Shown: positions 1-7,398 of the stretch, in pieces | Layout of the letters: every line of letters begins with the position of its first letter | Position numbering within the stretch: the stretch's first letter is position 1 | Origin: CAYVDH01 sp964450355 | Lineage (GTDB): Bacteria > Bacteroidota > Bacteroidia > NS11-12g > UBA955 | DNA length: 17,786 nt | Direction of reading: 5' to 3' | Assembly: GCA_964450355.1 (NCBI GenBank) | Contig: CAYVDH010000065.1 | Location: 1-17,786 of the forward strand | Notes under the pieces: model-generated | The model's input: only the letters and a program-made list of their open reading frames with translations | Database searches by the model: none | What the model was told of the DNA's origin: nothing | Translations under genes and position numbers: made by a program

Positions 1-81
1 CCATTAACAATTTACAAATTTTCAGATTTAATGATTTTTGAATTTTAATACCAACGTATATAATTATATTCTGTAAATAAT

Positions 82-143
82 TTAACCATTAACCATTTAA
101 CAATACAACAATGTAACCATTCAACCATTCACCATTAACCAAT
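82..143. repeat. Degenerate AACCATT short tandem repeats
   Basis: Exact AACCATT copies lie at 84-90, 91-97, 115-121 and 123-129, with one-mismatch copies at 130-136 (CACCATT) and 137-143 (AACCAAT). The first bases of the window (CCATTAACAATT) look like another decayed copy. Steps are 7 to 8 bases, with an AACAAT-rich interruption at 98-114. The array sits downstream of the 3' end of the minus-strand gene that stops at 154, and no reading frame runs through it. It is a seen low-complexity repeat; its function is unknown. It is too short and too irregular to be CRISPR. Confidence 0.6.
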
Positions 144-153
144 CCCCAACAAC

Positions 154-582
154 TTACTTCAAATCAATTTTTGTTCGGGAATCTAAGATGGTTTTGAATT
201 GATCAAATTCTTCTTCTGTTTCAAAATAGCCCTTTTGGATGGAAATGATTTCTCCTGAACCTTTTATTTTTAAGTTGGTTTCGTACAATTGATGATTGGC
301 ACTTTCTAATATATCCCATGCAATAAATACCGGTTTTTGATACAAATGAAAACAATAACTGATGCCTGACTCATCAACAAATAAAAAGGTTTTTCTTTTA
401 AAAAATCCAAATTCAATTTTGCGCAATCCAATGTAGATAACGAACATCAATGGAAAGATTAAAAATGAATACCACAAAATACGAGGATATAAATACAGAC
501 TAACAAAAATGCAAAAGATAAAAAATGTAGCCATCACTGGGGCTTCTGCCTTGTATCTGTTTATTAAAAAATGTTTGTGCAT
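154..582 (-). CDS. Small membrane protein, two TM segments plus soluble tail
   Basis: This 142-residue protein is not recognised by family. Two adjacent hydrophobic stretches at about residues 17-33 and 35-53 form a membrane hairpin, followed by a basic segment (RKIEFGFFKRK) and a soluble tail of about 85 residues rich in beta-type sequence with an acidic helix near the end (ETEEEFDQFKTIL). This layout resembles small Bacteroidota membrane proteins with a bacterial PH-like or YcxB-like tail, but that is inference from layout only. The ATG at 580-582 is preceded ten bases upstream by a TAATTTTG box, so the gene may have its own promoter even though it follows prmC in the same direction 36 bases on. 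No function can be given. Confidence 0.7.
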   Translation of the reverse strand: MHKHFLINRYKAEAPVMATFFIFCIFVSLYLYPRILWYSFLIFPLMFVIYIGLRKIEFGFFKRKTFLFVDESGISYCFHLYQKPVFIAWDILESANHQLYETNLKIKGSGEIISIQKGYFETEEEFDQFKTILDSRTKIDLK

Positions 583-592
583 GTTGATGGGG

Positions 593-600
593 CAAAATTA
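593..600 (-). promoter_or_regulatory. Candidate Bacteroidota -7 box for the small membrane protein
   Basis: On the minus strand this reads TAATTTTG, an exact match to the Bacteroidota -7 consensus TAnnTTTG, and lies 10 bases before the ATG of the gene ending at 154. No clear TTG -33 element is seen at the usual distance, so the call rests on the -7 box and its position. Confidence 0.35.
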
Positions 601-618
601 GTTTCCTTTTTCGACTTT

Positions 619-1452
619 TTATAGTTTATTACTCACAATAGCAAATCTATCGTTGCCATTCAAATCTTTGAAGATATCGCATTTGTAATTTAATTCATTA
701 AAATAGGTGCTTAAAACATGGCTGTAATCTTGATGTATTTCAAAATAATATTCGGTATTCCTATTGGATTGAAAGGCATGAACTATTTTTTTATAAAACA
801 ACAATGGGTCTGAGTCTTGAACAAACAATGCCAGGTGTGGCTCGTATTTCAATACATTGGGTTCTATTAAATAACTGTCCTTTACAGGAATGTATGGAGG
901 ATTGCTTACTACAATATCGGGCAGCGATTCGGTCCAAGATTCTGTTAAAATGTTGTGATTGATGAATTGGATGCAGTTGTTTTTAAGTATTTTTTCTGCA
1001 TTGTTTTTTGCTGTTTTTAAACAAACATTATCAATGTCTGTAGCAATGATGTCTATATGATTTAAGTGTTTGGCAATGCTTATGGAGATACATCCACTGC
1101 CTGTACCTACCTCTACCAATCGCTTGCCATTGGCTTTTTGAACTACCAATTTAACTAATTCTTCTGTCTCTGGTCTTGGAATCAATGTGTGTGAATTCAC
1201 CTCGAAAAATGAACCACAGAAATAGGCTTGTTTACAAACGTATTGAACTGGGTAATGTTGTTCCAACAGTTGTAATTCTTCATGAAACTTGGCTTTTACC
1301 TCATCTGTTAACAATTTCTGATCATTAAGCTGCATTTTTGTCCACATGAAATTGTCTTCAAACCAAGTGTTGATGATGGATTTAGCCTCGCTTTCGCCAT
1401 ACAATGGCGAGAGTTTTTGCAATGCAATTTCGTATAATTTTAAATTTGTCAA
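619..1452 (-). CDS. prmC: Peptide chain release factor N5-glutamine methyltransferase
   Basis: PrmC (HemK) methylates the glutamine of the GGQ motif in release factors RF1 and RF2 using S-adenosylmethionine, in the cytoplasm. Counting from the upstream ATG at 1512, the hallmarks are an IPRPETEELV segment at residues 111-120, the SAM-binding motif EVGTGSG at 134-140, a motif II aspartate in ATDID, and the catalytic NPPY at 204-207 followed by EPHLALF. The family-like N terminus begins around TNLKLYEIA, so I start the gene at the TTG at 1450-1452. This puts the IPRP motif near residue 91, close to E. coli PrmC, and leaves a 40-base gap to the divergent ribD. The longer form starting at ATG 1512 would overlap ribD by 20 bases. 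Family assignment is secure; the start is less certain. Confidence 0.93.
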   Translation of the reverse strand: MTNLKLYEIALQKLSPLYGESEAKSIINTWFEDNFMWTKMQLNDQKLLTDEVKAKFHEELQLLEQHYPVQYVCKQAYFCGSFFEVNSHTLIPRPETEELVKLVVQKANGKRLVEVGTGSGCISISIAKHLNHIDIIATDIDNVCLKTAKNNAEKILKNNCIQFINHNILTESWTESLPDIVVSNPPYIPVKDSYLIEPNVLKYEPHLALFVQDSDPLLFYKKIVHAFQSNRNTEYYFEIHQDYSHVLSTYFNELNYKCDIFKDLNGNDRFAIVSNKL

Positions 1453-1474
1453 TGGATAAGGTGCAAAGTTTTGG

Positions 1475-1482
1475 TATTTTTG
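1475..1482 (+). promoter_or_regulatory. Candidate -7 box for ribD
   Basis: TATTTTTG matches the Bacteroidota -7 consensus TAnnTTTG exactly and ends 10 bases before the ribD ATG at 1493. It falls in the short gap between the divergent prmC and ribD only if prmC starts at 1452. A TTTG at 1445-1448 is rather far upstream for a -33 element. This is a sequence match only. Confidence 0.3.
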
Positions 1483-1492
1483 TGAAATTACA

Positions 1493-2506
1493 ATGGATGA
1501 TTCAATTTTCATGCAAAGAACTTTGACATTGGCTTCTAAAGGGCTAGGTTACACCATGTCTAATCCCATGGTAGGTTGTGTCATTGTTTATCAAGGAAAA
1601 ATCATAGGAGAGGGTTACCATCAGCGATTTGGGGAGGCCCATGCTGAAGTCAATGCCATACATTCGGTAGAAAATAAGGAGTTGTTAAAACAATCTACGT
1701 TGTATGTGAACTTAGAGCCTTGTGCCCACTCGGGTAAAACACCTCCTTGTTCTCATTTGATAGTTGAAATGGGAATTCCTAAGGTAGTATTCGGAAGTTA
1801 CGATCCCAATCCCTTGGTAAATGGCAAAGGCGTTCAATACCTCAAAAACAAAGGTGTAGATGTCATTGGTCCAGTATTAGAAAATGAATGCAAGGAATTA
1901 AATAAACGATTTTTTATATATCAACAAGAAAAAAGACCTTACATCATTTTAAAATGGGCTGAAACAGCCAATGGAAAACTGAATGGAGATTTCAAACAAA
2001 TCAGTGGAAAAATGGCAGGTACAATGTTGCATCAATGGCGAAGTGAAGAACAAGCTATCATGGTGGGAACAAATACTTTGTTAGAGGATAATCCACAGCT
2101 TAATGCTAGGAATTGGAATCATCACAACCCCATTAGAATCACTTTTGATAGGCATTTATCTAATCAACATCCAAGTCTTCATTTTTTTGATTTAAGCCAA
2201 GAAACCATTGTTTTTCATGTTCAATCTAACGATGAAAAAAAGTTAAATGGAATCAAGTACATACAATTGCCCGACTTTGAGGTTAAAACGGTATTGAGTG
2301 CATTGCATCAACTAGGAATTTCAAGTTTAATTGTAGAAGGAGGAAGTAAATTGTTGCAGTCGTTTATTGATGAAGGATTGCACGATGAAATCAGGGTATT
2401 TAAATCAAAACAATTGGAGTCAACTTCTGGAATGGATGCTCCCAAAATCCATACGTCATTAAAAAATCAATTGGATTTGGGGCAGGATGTTTTATTGATT
2501 TATTAA
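1493..2506 (+). CDS. ribD: Bifunctional riboflavin deaminase/reductase RibD
   Basis: RibD carries out two steps of riboflavin synthesis: deamination of the diaminohydroxyphosphoribosylaminopyrimidine made from GTP, then NADPH-dependent reduction of the ribosyl chain. The N-terminal deaminase domain (about 1-145) has the zinc site HAE at 50-52 and PCAHSGKTPPC at 76-86, so H50, C77 and C86 are the metal ligands and E52 the catalytic acid. The C-terminal reductase domain (about 148-337) has the MVGTNTLLEDNP segment at 190-201 and VEGGSKLLQSF at 281-291. Length (337 residues) is slightly short of the usual 350-370 but both domains look whole. The start MDDSIFMQRTL fits the family. The next gene begins 2 bases after the stop, so they are likely co-transcribed. 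Confidence 0.95.
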   Translation: MDDSIFMQRTLTLASKGLGYTMSNPMVGCVIVYQGKIIGEGYHQRFGEAHAEVNAIHSVENKELLKQSTLYVNLEPCAHSGKTPPCSHLIVEMGIPKVVFGSYDPNPLVNGKGVQYLKNKGVDVIGPVLENECKELNKRFFIYQQEKRPYIILKWAETANGKLNGDFKQISGKMAGTMLHQWRSEEQAIMVGTNTLLEDNPQLNARNWNHHNPIRITFDRHLSNQHPSLHFFDLSQETIVFHVQSNDEKKLNGIKYIQLPDFEVKTVLSALHQLGISSLIVEGGSKLLQSFIDEGLHDEIRVFKSKQLESTSGMDAPKIHTSLKNQLDLGQDVLLIY

Positions 2507-2508
2507 CC

Positions 2509-3114
2509 ATGTACAATTACAAAGAAATACTCCAAGAGTCGCACGTAATATACAAGCAGAAAGGCAGTAAGTTCTTGGCTTTTTCTTATAAAGTACACGA
2601 TGAATCGCAGGCTATGGCTGTGCTCAAAGAAATAAAAGGAAAATATTCGGATGCTACACACCATTGTTATGCTATGGTGATAGGAAAAATTCAAAGCATA
2701 GAAAAAAGCAGCGATGAAGGTGAGCCATCTAACACGGCAGGAAAACCGATATTAAGGGAATTGATAAAATTAGGGATAACCAATTGTTTGTTGGTGGTGG
2801 TGAGGTATTTTGGAGGCACTCAATTAGGGGTTTCAGGATTGATAGAGGCTTATGGAGAGGCAGCTAAACACTGTTTATTACAAAGTGGAATAAAAGAGTT
2901 ATTGTTGTATAAAAATTACCAATTAAGTTGCCCGTATGGAATGGAAAATGAGATTTTTAGATTAGGGAAACAATTTGATGCTGAAATTTTCGTTTTAGAA
3001 GATGTCAATGTGTTTACATCAAAAATTAAAATACCTTTGCAAAACCAACAGGCATTTGAGAACCAATTGAATTTGATGTATCAAATTAGCTGCAAACAAT
3101 TAGAAACAACATGA
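2509..3114 (+). CDS. YigZ/IMPACT (UPF0029) family protein
   Basis: This 201-residue protein belongs to the YigZ/IMPACT family of predicted cytoplasmic proteins; the eukaryotic relative IMPACT modulates the GCN2 translational stress pathway, while the bacterial role is poorly defined. Visible hallmarks are ATHHCYA at 49-55, the SSDEGEPSNTAGKPIL signature at 67-82 (family form DDGEPSGTAGKPIL) and VVVRYFGGTQLGVSGL at 96-111. The C-terminal part (about 135-200) matches the place of the second, EF-G domain IV-like ferredoxin fold. The ATG lies 2 bases after the ribD stop and the TGA overlaps the next gene's ATG in an ATGA arrangement, pointing to one ribD-yigZ-downstream transcript. The domain assignment is firm; the biochemical role is unknown. 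Confidence 0.92.
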   Translation: MYNYKEILQESHVIYKQKGSKFLAFSYKVHDESQAMAVLKEIKGKYSDATHHCYAMVIGKIQSIEKSSDEGEPSNTAGKPILRELIKLGITNCLLVVVRYFGGTQLGVSGLIEAYGEAAKHCLLQSGIKELLLYKNYQLSCPYGMENEIFRLGKQFDAEIFVLEDVNVFTSKIKIPLQNQQAFENQLNLMYQISCKQLETT

Positions 3115-5516
3115 AATTTAAACTACTATGCTTTTTGATTTTGTTCACTGTTGCTAGCATTTCACTAGCACAGAAGAATGATTTTTTTAATTTAAATGAA
3201 GTAAAAAAACTCAGGTTTGATAAATTAGAAATATTCAATCAAAAGGAAGCCAATCAATTCATTAAAAACAGGGAAAATTACAATTTTATAACCACATTGA
3301 AAGTGAGTCAAGTAGAGCAAGTGGCTGACATTTTAAATGCATTATCGTCTTTCCCAGAATTAACCGAATTGAATTTATTAGATTATAAGGGAGAGTTCAA
3401 GCCACATGTATTTGACTCGTGTTCGCACCTCGAAACATTGCATATAAAGCTCAATGAATCCAACAATGAAGCCTTAAAAGAGGTATCTAAAATTAAAAAT
3501 TTACAGACCTTGTATTTGTATTTAGAAGGAAAATTTGAAGATTATGAGTTTTTAAACAATTTGCCACAGTGCAAAGAAATTCATTTGATAGGTGAAATGC
3601 TCCCAAAAGACATAAAACACGCCATTGGCATTGTGAATAAAAACATCAATTTGCAAGTATTCGGTATCAGTGTTGATAGAATAACGGACATAGGAGAAAG
3701 CATCAAAGAATTGAGATTAATTCATACTTTGGTGTTGTATGATAACCTTTCTATTTTTACGAACAAAGGAATAGAAGACTTAACATTTGAACAACTCAGC
3801 ATCAATTATTTGTTGTACGATGATTTATATTCAGCAGTTAGGGTGTTGTATTATAGCGATGGCGACAAACTAAGTGATTTTGAAAAAATGCATTTAGGAG
3901 CAATATACAATTCTAAAATGGAAGAGATTCCCTATATGGCAACTGAAATGGAAGACCAAAACGATACCTTCATTCCCTTTGTTAGCAAATTTCATCCTGC
4001 TTATTCTGATGTACCTGAATACCGATACATTTATCCATCATTGAAACCAATTCCAGAGCAGTTTATAATTCAGCCTCATACAGATGCGCACATCATCACT
4101 ACCTCAGGTATGGAATTATTTATAGCTAAAAACAGTTTCATCAAAGCAGATAATACTCCAGTAAATGAAAACATTTACTTAAAAATCATTCAAATGAACA
4201 AACCTGAAGAGTTAATGTTTTCAGGGTTTAATAACCGATTTGGAGATCAGTATTTAAATGCCAATTTTACGTTTTCCATTCAAGCAACTACCAGCGATAA
4301 TGAATTAAAACTTAAAGACGGGTATCAAATGAAAGTGTTGTTGCCAGTGAAAAAAGATTCTGCTATTGAACATTATTTTGATTACGAATCCAACACTTGG
4401 CAAAATTTAAATTTGTACAATCAAGCTTTTTCCAACTCCTTTGAACCCATTGATTTTTATCAAATGGAAAAAGGGAGCAATGTGTCGAGGTATTACCAAT
4501 TTGATTCATCCAATTTTGAAACCCGATTCAATCAAGGTGGGCACTATTATTTAAATGACGAAGATGAAAACAATCAATTGTTGTACAAGGCAAATAAATG
4601 GTACACCACTCTTGAAAGGGATTGGAGTACAGAGTTCAATAAGGACAGGAAATTAAAAGGGTTTAAATTAAAAAAGGGCAAAGCACTTGTTAAAATATCC
4701 AAAGTAATTCCAAAGAAAAGAAACAACAGCAGGCAATATTTTAAATTGTTAGATAAAACTGAAGAGGGTTTGTTTTCAGAATTGAAAGCTTTTAAAAACA
4801 TCAATTTTAATGTGATGATAGATGCTGAAAATAAAAAAGCATTGAACGATGGATACATAAAAAATAAAAAATACCAAGATGTGAGAGTCATATACAATCA
4901 AGGAGATTTGGAATGTATAATTAAACTAAAATCGCAAAATGGGTATAAAATTTTAAAAGCAATGATTACCGATTCAGACATTAAAAAGAACAAGGTTAAA
5001 CAAGTGTCAAAATTCAGCAAAGCGTATAATAAATACATAAAATTATTGAATGAAAAAGGGAAATCATTTGACATTGAGAATGAAAAAAGGCAATTAGATT
5101 ATGAGAATTATTTATTGAATAAAAAAAGTCAATTAATGAAAAGCAACAGCGCAACGGAACTAAAGATAAATCAATTGGGTAGTTTTGGGTTTTATTATTA
5201 CATCACTCCGCAACACAACACCAACATCATAGCGCAATACACCAACGACAAAGGGATTCCAATAGATGTAAAAGATTTGTATTTGATAGATACCAGGTAC
5301 AATACTTGTTTTAAAATTCAAGTTGGGAATTTATCATTAACTCCTAGCAGCACTAAAATGATAGTAGCTGTAGATTACGATGGCGAATTGTATTATGCCA
5401 ACAAAAGCGATGTGTTAGCCATGAATTTAGTAGATAATTCACTTGTATTTATCAAGCTTAGACCAGTGAAAGAAAAGCTAAACAACATTCAAGGGTTTAT
5501 CCAGTTGGTGAAGTGA
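3111..5516 (+). CDS. Secreted Bacteroidota protein with LRR-like N-terminal region
   Basis: The 801-residue product starts with a Sec signal peptide (residues 1-21, cleavage probably after SLAQ or before it at A20/Q21) and has no lipobox. Residues about 60-235 contain leucine-patterned strands (ELTELNLLD, HLETLHIKL, NLQTLYLYL, LIHTLVLYD) resembling irregular leucine-rich repeats. Residues about 318-435 fit a beta-rich pattern seen in many Bacteroidota exported proteins: a segment like TTSGMELFIAKNSF, then IYLKIIQMNKPEELMFSG, a NFTFSIQAT strand and a YFDYESNTW end. The middle (about 500-680) is strongly lysine-rich. Residues 685-740 (LGSFGFYYY, then DLYLIDTRYN) match another element often seen in the same class. 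No catalytic motif is visible. Start overlaps the yigZ stop by 4 bases. Function unknown; envelope or surface location is inferred. Confidence 0.8.
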   Translation: MKFKLLCFLILFTVASISLAQKNDFFNLNEVKKLRFDKLEIFNQKEANQFIKNRENYNFITTLKVSQVEQVADILNALSSFPELTELNLLDYKGEFKPHVFDSCSHLETLHIKLNESNNEALKEVSKIKNLQTLYLYLEGKFEDYEFLNNLPQCKEIHLIGEMLPKDIKHAIGIVNKNINLQVFGISVDRITDIGESIKELRLIHTLVLYDNLSIFTNKGIEDLTFEQLSINYLLYDDLYSAVRVLYYSDGDKLSDFEKMHLGAIYNSKMEEIPYMATEMEDQNDTFIPFVSKFHPAYSDVPEYRYIYPSLKPIPEQFIIQPHTDAHIITTSGMELFIAKNSFIKADNTPVNENIYLKIIQMNKPEELMFSGFNNRFGDQYLNANFTFSIQATTSDNELKLKDGYQMKVLLPVKKDSAIEHYFDYESNTWQNLNLYNQAFSNSFEPIDFYQMEKGSNVSRYYQFDSSNFETRFNQGGHYYLNDEDENNQLLYKANKWYTTLERDWSTEFNKDRKLKGFKLKKGKALVKISKVIPKKRNNSRQYFKLLDKTEEGLFSELKAFKNINFNVMIDAENKKALNDGYIKNKKYQDVRVIYNQGDLECIIKLKSQNGYKILKAMITDSDIKKNKVKQVSKFSKAYNKYIKLLNEKGKSFDIENEKRQLDYENYLLNKKSQLMKSNSATELKINQLGSFGFYYYITPQHNTNIIAQYTNDKGIPIDVKDLYLIDTRYNTCFKIQVGNLSLTPSSTKMIVAVDYDGELYYANKSDVLAMNLVDNSLVFIKLRPVKEKLNNIQGFIQLVK

Positions 5517-5521
5517 TACCA

Positions 5522-6142
5522 CTAAAAATAAATGCCAAAGGCTAGTTTTATGCCTATGGCAACAAATACCAATGCGCTTAATTGATTGATTCTTTTTAAT
5601 ACGAAAGGAGTTATCCATTTTTTAATGTAAGATGCTCCATAAGAGATGCCTATTTCTGTCAGTAACACTGTTGCTAAAAAAGCGATGAAAAAAATGATTT
5701 TATCTTGCACTGTGTAGTTAAATCGGATGGTGAGAAATGAACTGATGGCAAATACACTTAAAAAATTGATAGGATTGATTAAATTCAAAATAAACCCATT
5801 AAAAAAATAATACCAATTGCCCTTGTGATTGTAAATGGTACCAGTGTCTTCTTTTGGTTTTGCTTTAATAAACATGTAAATCCCTGATATGATGAGAATA
5901 ATTCCCCCAATCAAGGACAATGCTTGTTTATATTCTTGTAAAAAAATAGAAAAGGAATGGCTTAATAATGAAATGACAATGTAAATGGCATCACATGCCA
6001 CTACCCCTAATCCAATGTAGATGCCTGTTTGATACCCTTTAGCTAGGCTGTTTTTAATAAGCGAAAAAAACACTGTTCCTAGCATTAAACTCATGCTGAT
6101 ACCCGTTAAAGACCCCTGCCAAATACAATGAAAAAGATGCAT
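5522..6142 (-). CDS. LysE/RhtB-family exporter
   Basis: A 206-residue inner-membrane protein with about six hydrophobic segments (roughly residues 8-29, 39-62, 73-92, 112-137, 149-167 and 187-206), the size and layout of LysE/RhtB amino-acid exporters. Supporting motifs are the N-terminal G-rich first helix with SLMLGTVFFSLI, an IGLGVVACDAIYI second helix with a membrane aspartate, and NLINPINFLSVFA, the conserved NP-containing helix of the family. The substrate cannot be read from sequence; amino-acid efflux is typical of the family. It is convergent with the upstream secreted-protein gene, stops only 5 bases apart, and divergent from rbfA, with which it shares a 64-base promoter region. Confidence 0.85.
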   Translation of the reverse strand: MHLFHCIWQGSLTGISMSLMLGTVFFSLIKNSLAKGYQTGIYIGLGVVACDAIYIVISLLSHSFSIFLQEYKQALSLIGGIILIISGIYMFIKAKPKEDTGTIYNHKGNWYYFFNGFILNLINPINFLSVFAISSFLTIRFNYTVQDKIIFFIAFLATVLLTEIGISYGASYIKKWITPFVLKRINQLSALVFVAIGIKLAFGIYF

Positions 6143-6176
6143 TTTATTTTTTTGTAAAAATAATTATAAAAACATT

Positions 6177-6201
6177 CTTTGCAAATTATAACTTTGCAAA
6201 G
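6177..6201. promoter_or_regulatory. Inverted repeat of TTTGCAAA in the divergent lysE-type/rbfA promoter
   Basis: Arms CTTTGCAAA (6177-6185) and TTTGCAAAG (6193-6201) are perfect inverted repeats around a 7-base centre TTATAAC. Each arm also contains the self-complementary 8-mer TTTGCAAA, so the arms read as direct repeats 15 bases apart too. The right arm overlaps the rbfA -7 box. It could be an operator or two back-to-back promoter boxes. Confidence 0.45.
6189..6196 (+). promoter_or_regulatory. Candidate -7 box for rbfA operon
   Basis: TAACTTTG followed by CA matches the Bacteroidota -7 consensus TAnnTTTG exactly, 10 bases before the rbfA ATG at 6207. The same stretch on the other strand reads TATAATTTGC, a near match with one extra base, facing the LysE-type gene. 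No good -33 TTG is seen at about 19-21 bases upstream. Confidence 0.4.
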
Positions 6202-6206
6202 ACAAA

Positions 6207-6584
6207 ATGAGCACAAGAACAGAAAAATTCAACAAGGAAATGCAGCGTGAACTCGGTGTTATTTTTCAATCTAAAATGAAAGATTGGTTTCAAGGTGCTT
6301 TCATTACTGTAACCGAAGTTAGTTCAAGCCCAGATTTAGGTTATGTTAAAGCTTGTCTAAGTATATTTAATGTAAAAAACACCGATGAAGTAATGGCAAA
6401 CATTGACTTATACAACAAGCACATCCGAAAAGAATTGGCCTCTAAAATTAAACATTCTGTAAGAGTGATTCCTGAACTCAGCTTTTTTGAAGATAAAAGT
6501 TTAGAGAATGTCAATAAATTTGAAAAACTGTTTGATACCATCCGTAAAGAACGTGAGGAAAGAGAAAATAACAAAGAAGAATAA
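6207..6584 (+). CDS. rbfA: 30S ribosome-binding factor RbfA
   Basis: RbfA binds the immature 30S subunit and helps 16S rRNA 5'-end maturation, notably at low temperature. The 125-residue product has the expected size and KH-like layout: an N-terminal helix (TRTEKFNKEMQRELGVIFQ), a strand with ITVTEVSSSPDLGYVKACLSIF in which the SPDLxxxxV pattern is typical, and the family signature VRVIPELSFFEDKSLE at about 92-107. The C-terminal helix ends in a charged tail of Lys, Arg and Glu. It is the first gene of a tight plus-strand operon: the methyltransferase starts 7 bases after its stop. Confidence 0.95.
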   Translation: MSTRTEKFNKEMQRELGVIFQSKMKDWFQGAFITVTEVSSSPDLGYVKACLSIFNVKNTDEVMANIDLYNKHIRKELASKIKHSVRVIPELSFFEDKSLENVNKFEKLFDTIRKEREERENNKEE

Positions 6585-6591
6585 TTAAAAA

Positions 6592-7398
6592 ATGCCAGCT
6601 TCTTTTACTTCAGATAGTTTTGCTTCATTATTAGGTAAGCACTCGTGGTTCAGAGCTTTTTACATCAAATTAACCAATTTTTTATTGCTTAAAAACATCA
6701 CCATCAAATCACAAATAAAACGATGGTCGAGAGGTAAAAATAATTCTTTGTTGGTCCTTGATGCTGGATTTGGTTTTGGAAACTTACTGGATATGTTCAT
6801 CAGCAATCCAAAAAAATACAATGTCTTGGGTATTGATATCAATCCTAAATTAGTTGCTGATGCCACTTCGTTTTTAAAAGAATACGAAATAAAAAATATC
6901 TATTGCCGAACTCAAAATGTGATGAGTTTAAACGATGAAAATGCTTTTGATTTATGTCTTTGCATCAATTTATTGAATTACATTGAAGACGATGTAAAAC
7001 TGTTTGAATTGTTTAAAAATGCCCTTAAAAAAAATGGAATGTTGTTTGTCTTTAGCCCCAGCAATTATACGAACAACAACGACCGTAGAATGACCACAGG
7101 AGTGCATAAAGACAAAAAATACAGAGAAGGATATGAGATTTCTGAAATCAAAGAAAAATTAAAATCAGCTGGCTTTTCTAAAGTAAGAGCCAAATACGCT
7201 TATGGATGGCCAGGTATGATCAGTTGGAAATTGACAACGGGTGTGCCTTCTTTGTTAGTTAAATGGAGTAAATTGTTTTATGTCATCTTGCCTTTTTATG
7301 TCATTGCAGTGTTACCCTTCATCATATTGTTTAATCTATTAGACATTAAAATATTGCATAACAAAGGGAAATGCATAGTGGTGAAAGCATTTAAATAA
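6592..7398 (+). CDS. Class I SAM-dependent methyltransferase with C-terminal membrane segment
   Basis: A 268-residue protein with a Rossmann-type SAM-binding core: motif I VLDAGFGFG at 55-63, acidic motif II GIDIN at 80-84, and a motif IV-like strand DLCLCINLLNYIEDD near 120-134, followed by a GMLFVFSPSN strand near 149-158. Residues 228-250 are strongly hydrophobic and flanked by Lys, suggesting a membrane anchor or re-entrant hairpin, which soluble small-molecule methyltransferases usually lack. Substrate is unknown; a lipid, quinone or envelope molecule would fit a membrane-bound enzyme but this is inference. It is coupled to its neighbours, 7 bases after rbfA, with its TAA sharing one base with the ATG of the permease gene. 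Confidence 0.88.
   Translation: MPASFTSDSFASLLGKHSWFRAFYIKLTNFLLLKNITIKSQIKRWSRGKNNSLLVLDAGFGFGNLLDMFISNPKKYNVLGIDINPKLVADATSFLKEYEIKNIYCRTQNVMSLNDENAFDLCLCINLLNYIEDDVKLFELFKNALKKNGMLFVFSPSNYTNNNDRRMTTGVHKDKKYREGYEISEIKEKLKSAGFSKVRAKYAYGWPGMISWKLTTGVPSLLVKWSKLFYVILPFYVIAVLPFIILFNLLDIKILHNKGKCIVVKAFK

Noticed and set aside
82..143. AACCATT array as a CRISPR
   Set aside because: Repeat unit of seven bases with irregular steps and no spacers of uniform length.
2503..2694. Minus-strand frame opposite the YigZ gene
   Set aside because: Opposite strand of a well-supported gene with no recognisable features.
4574..4897. Minus-strand frame of 107 codons inside the large secreted-protein gene
   Set aside because: Low-complexity hydrophobic translation opposite a Lys-rich coding region; no own signals.
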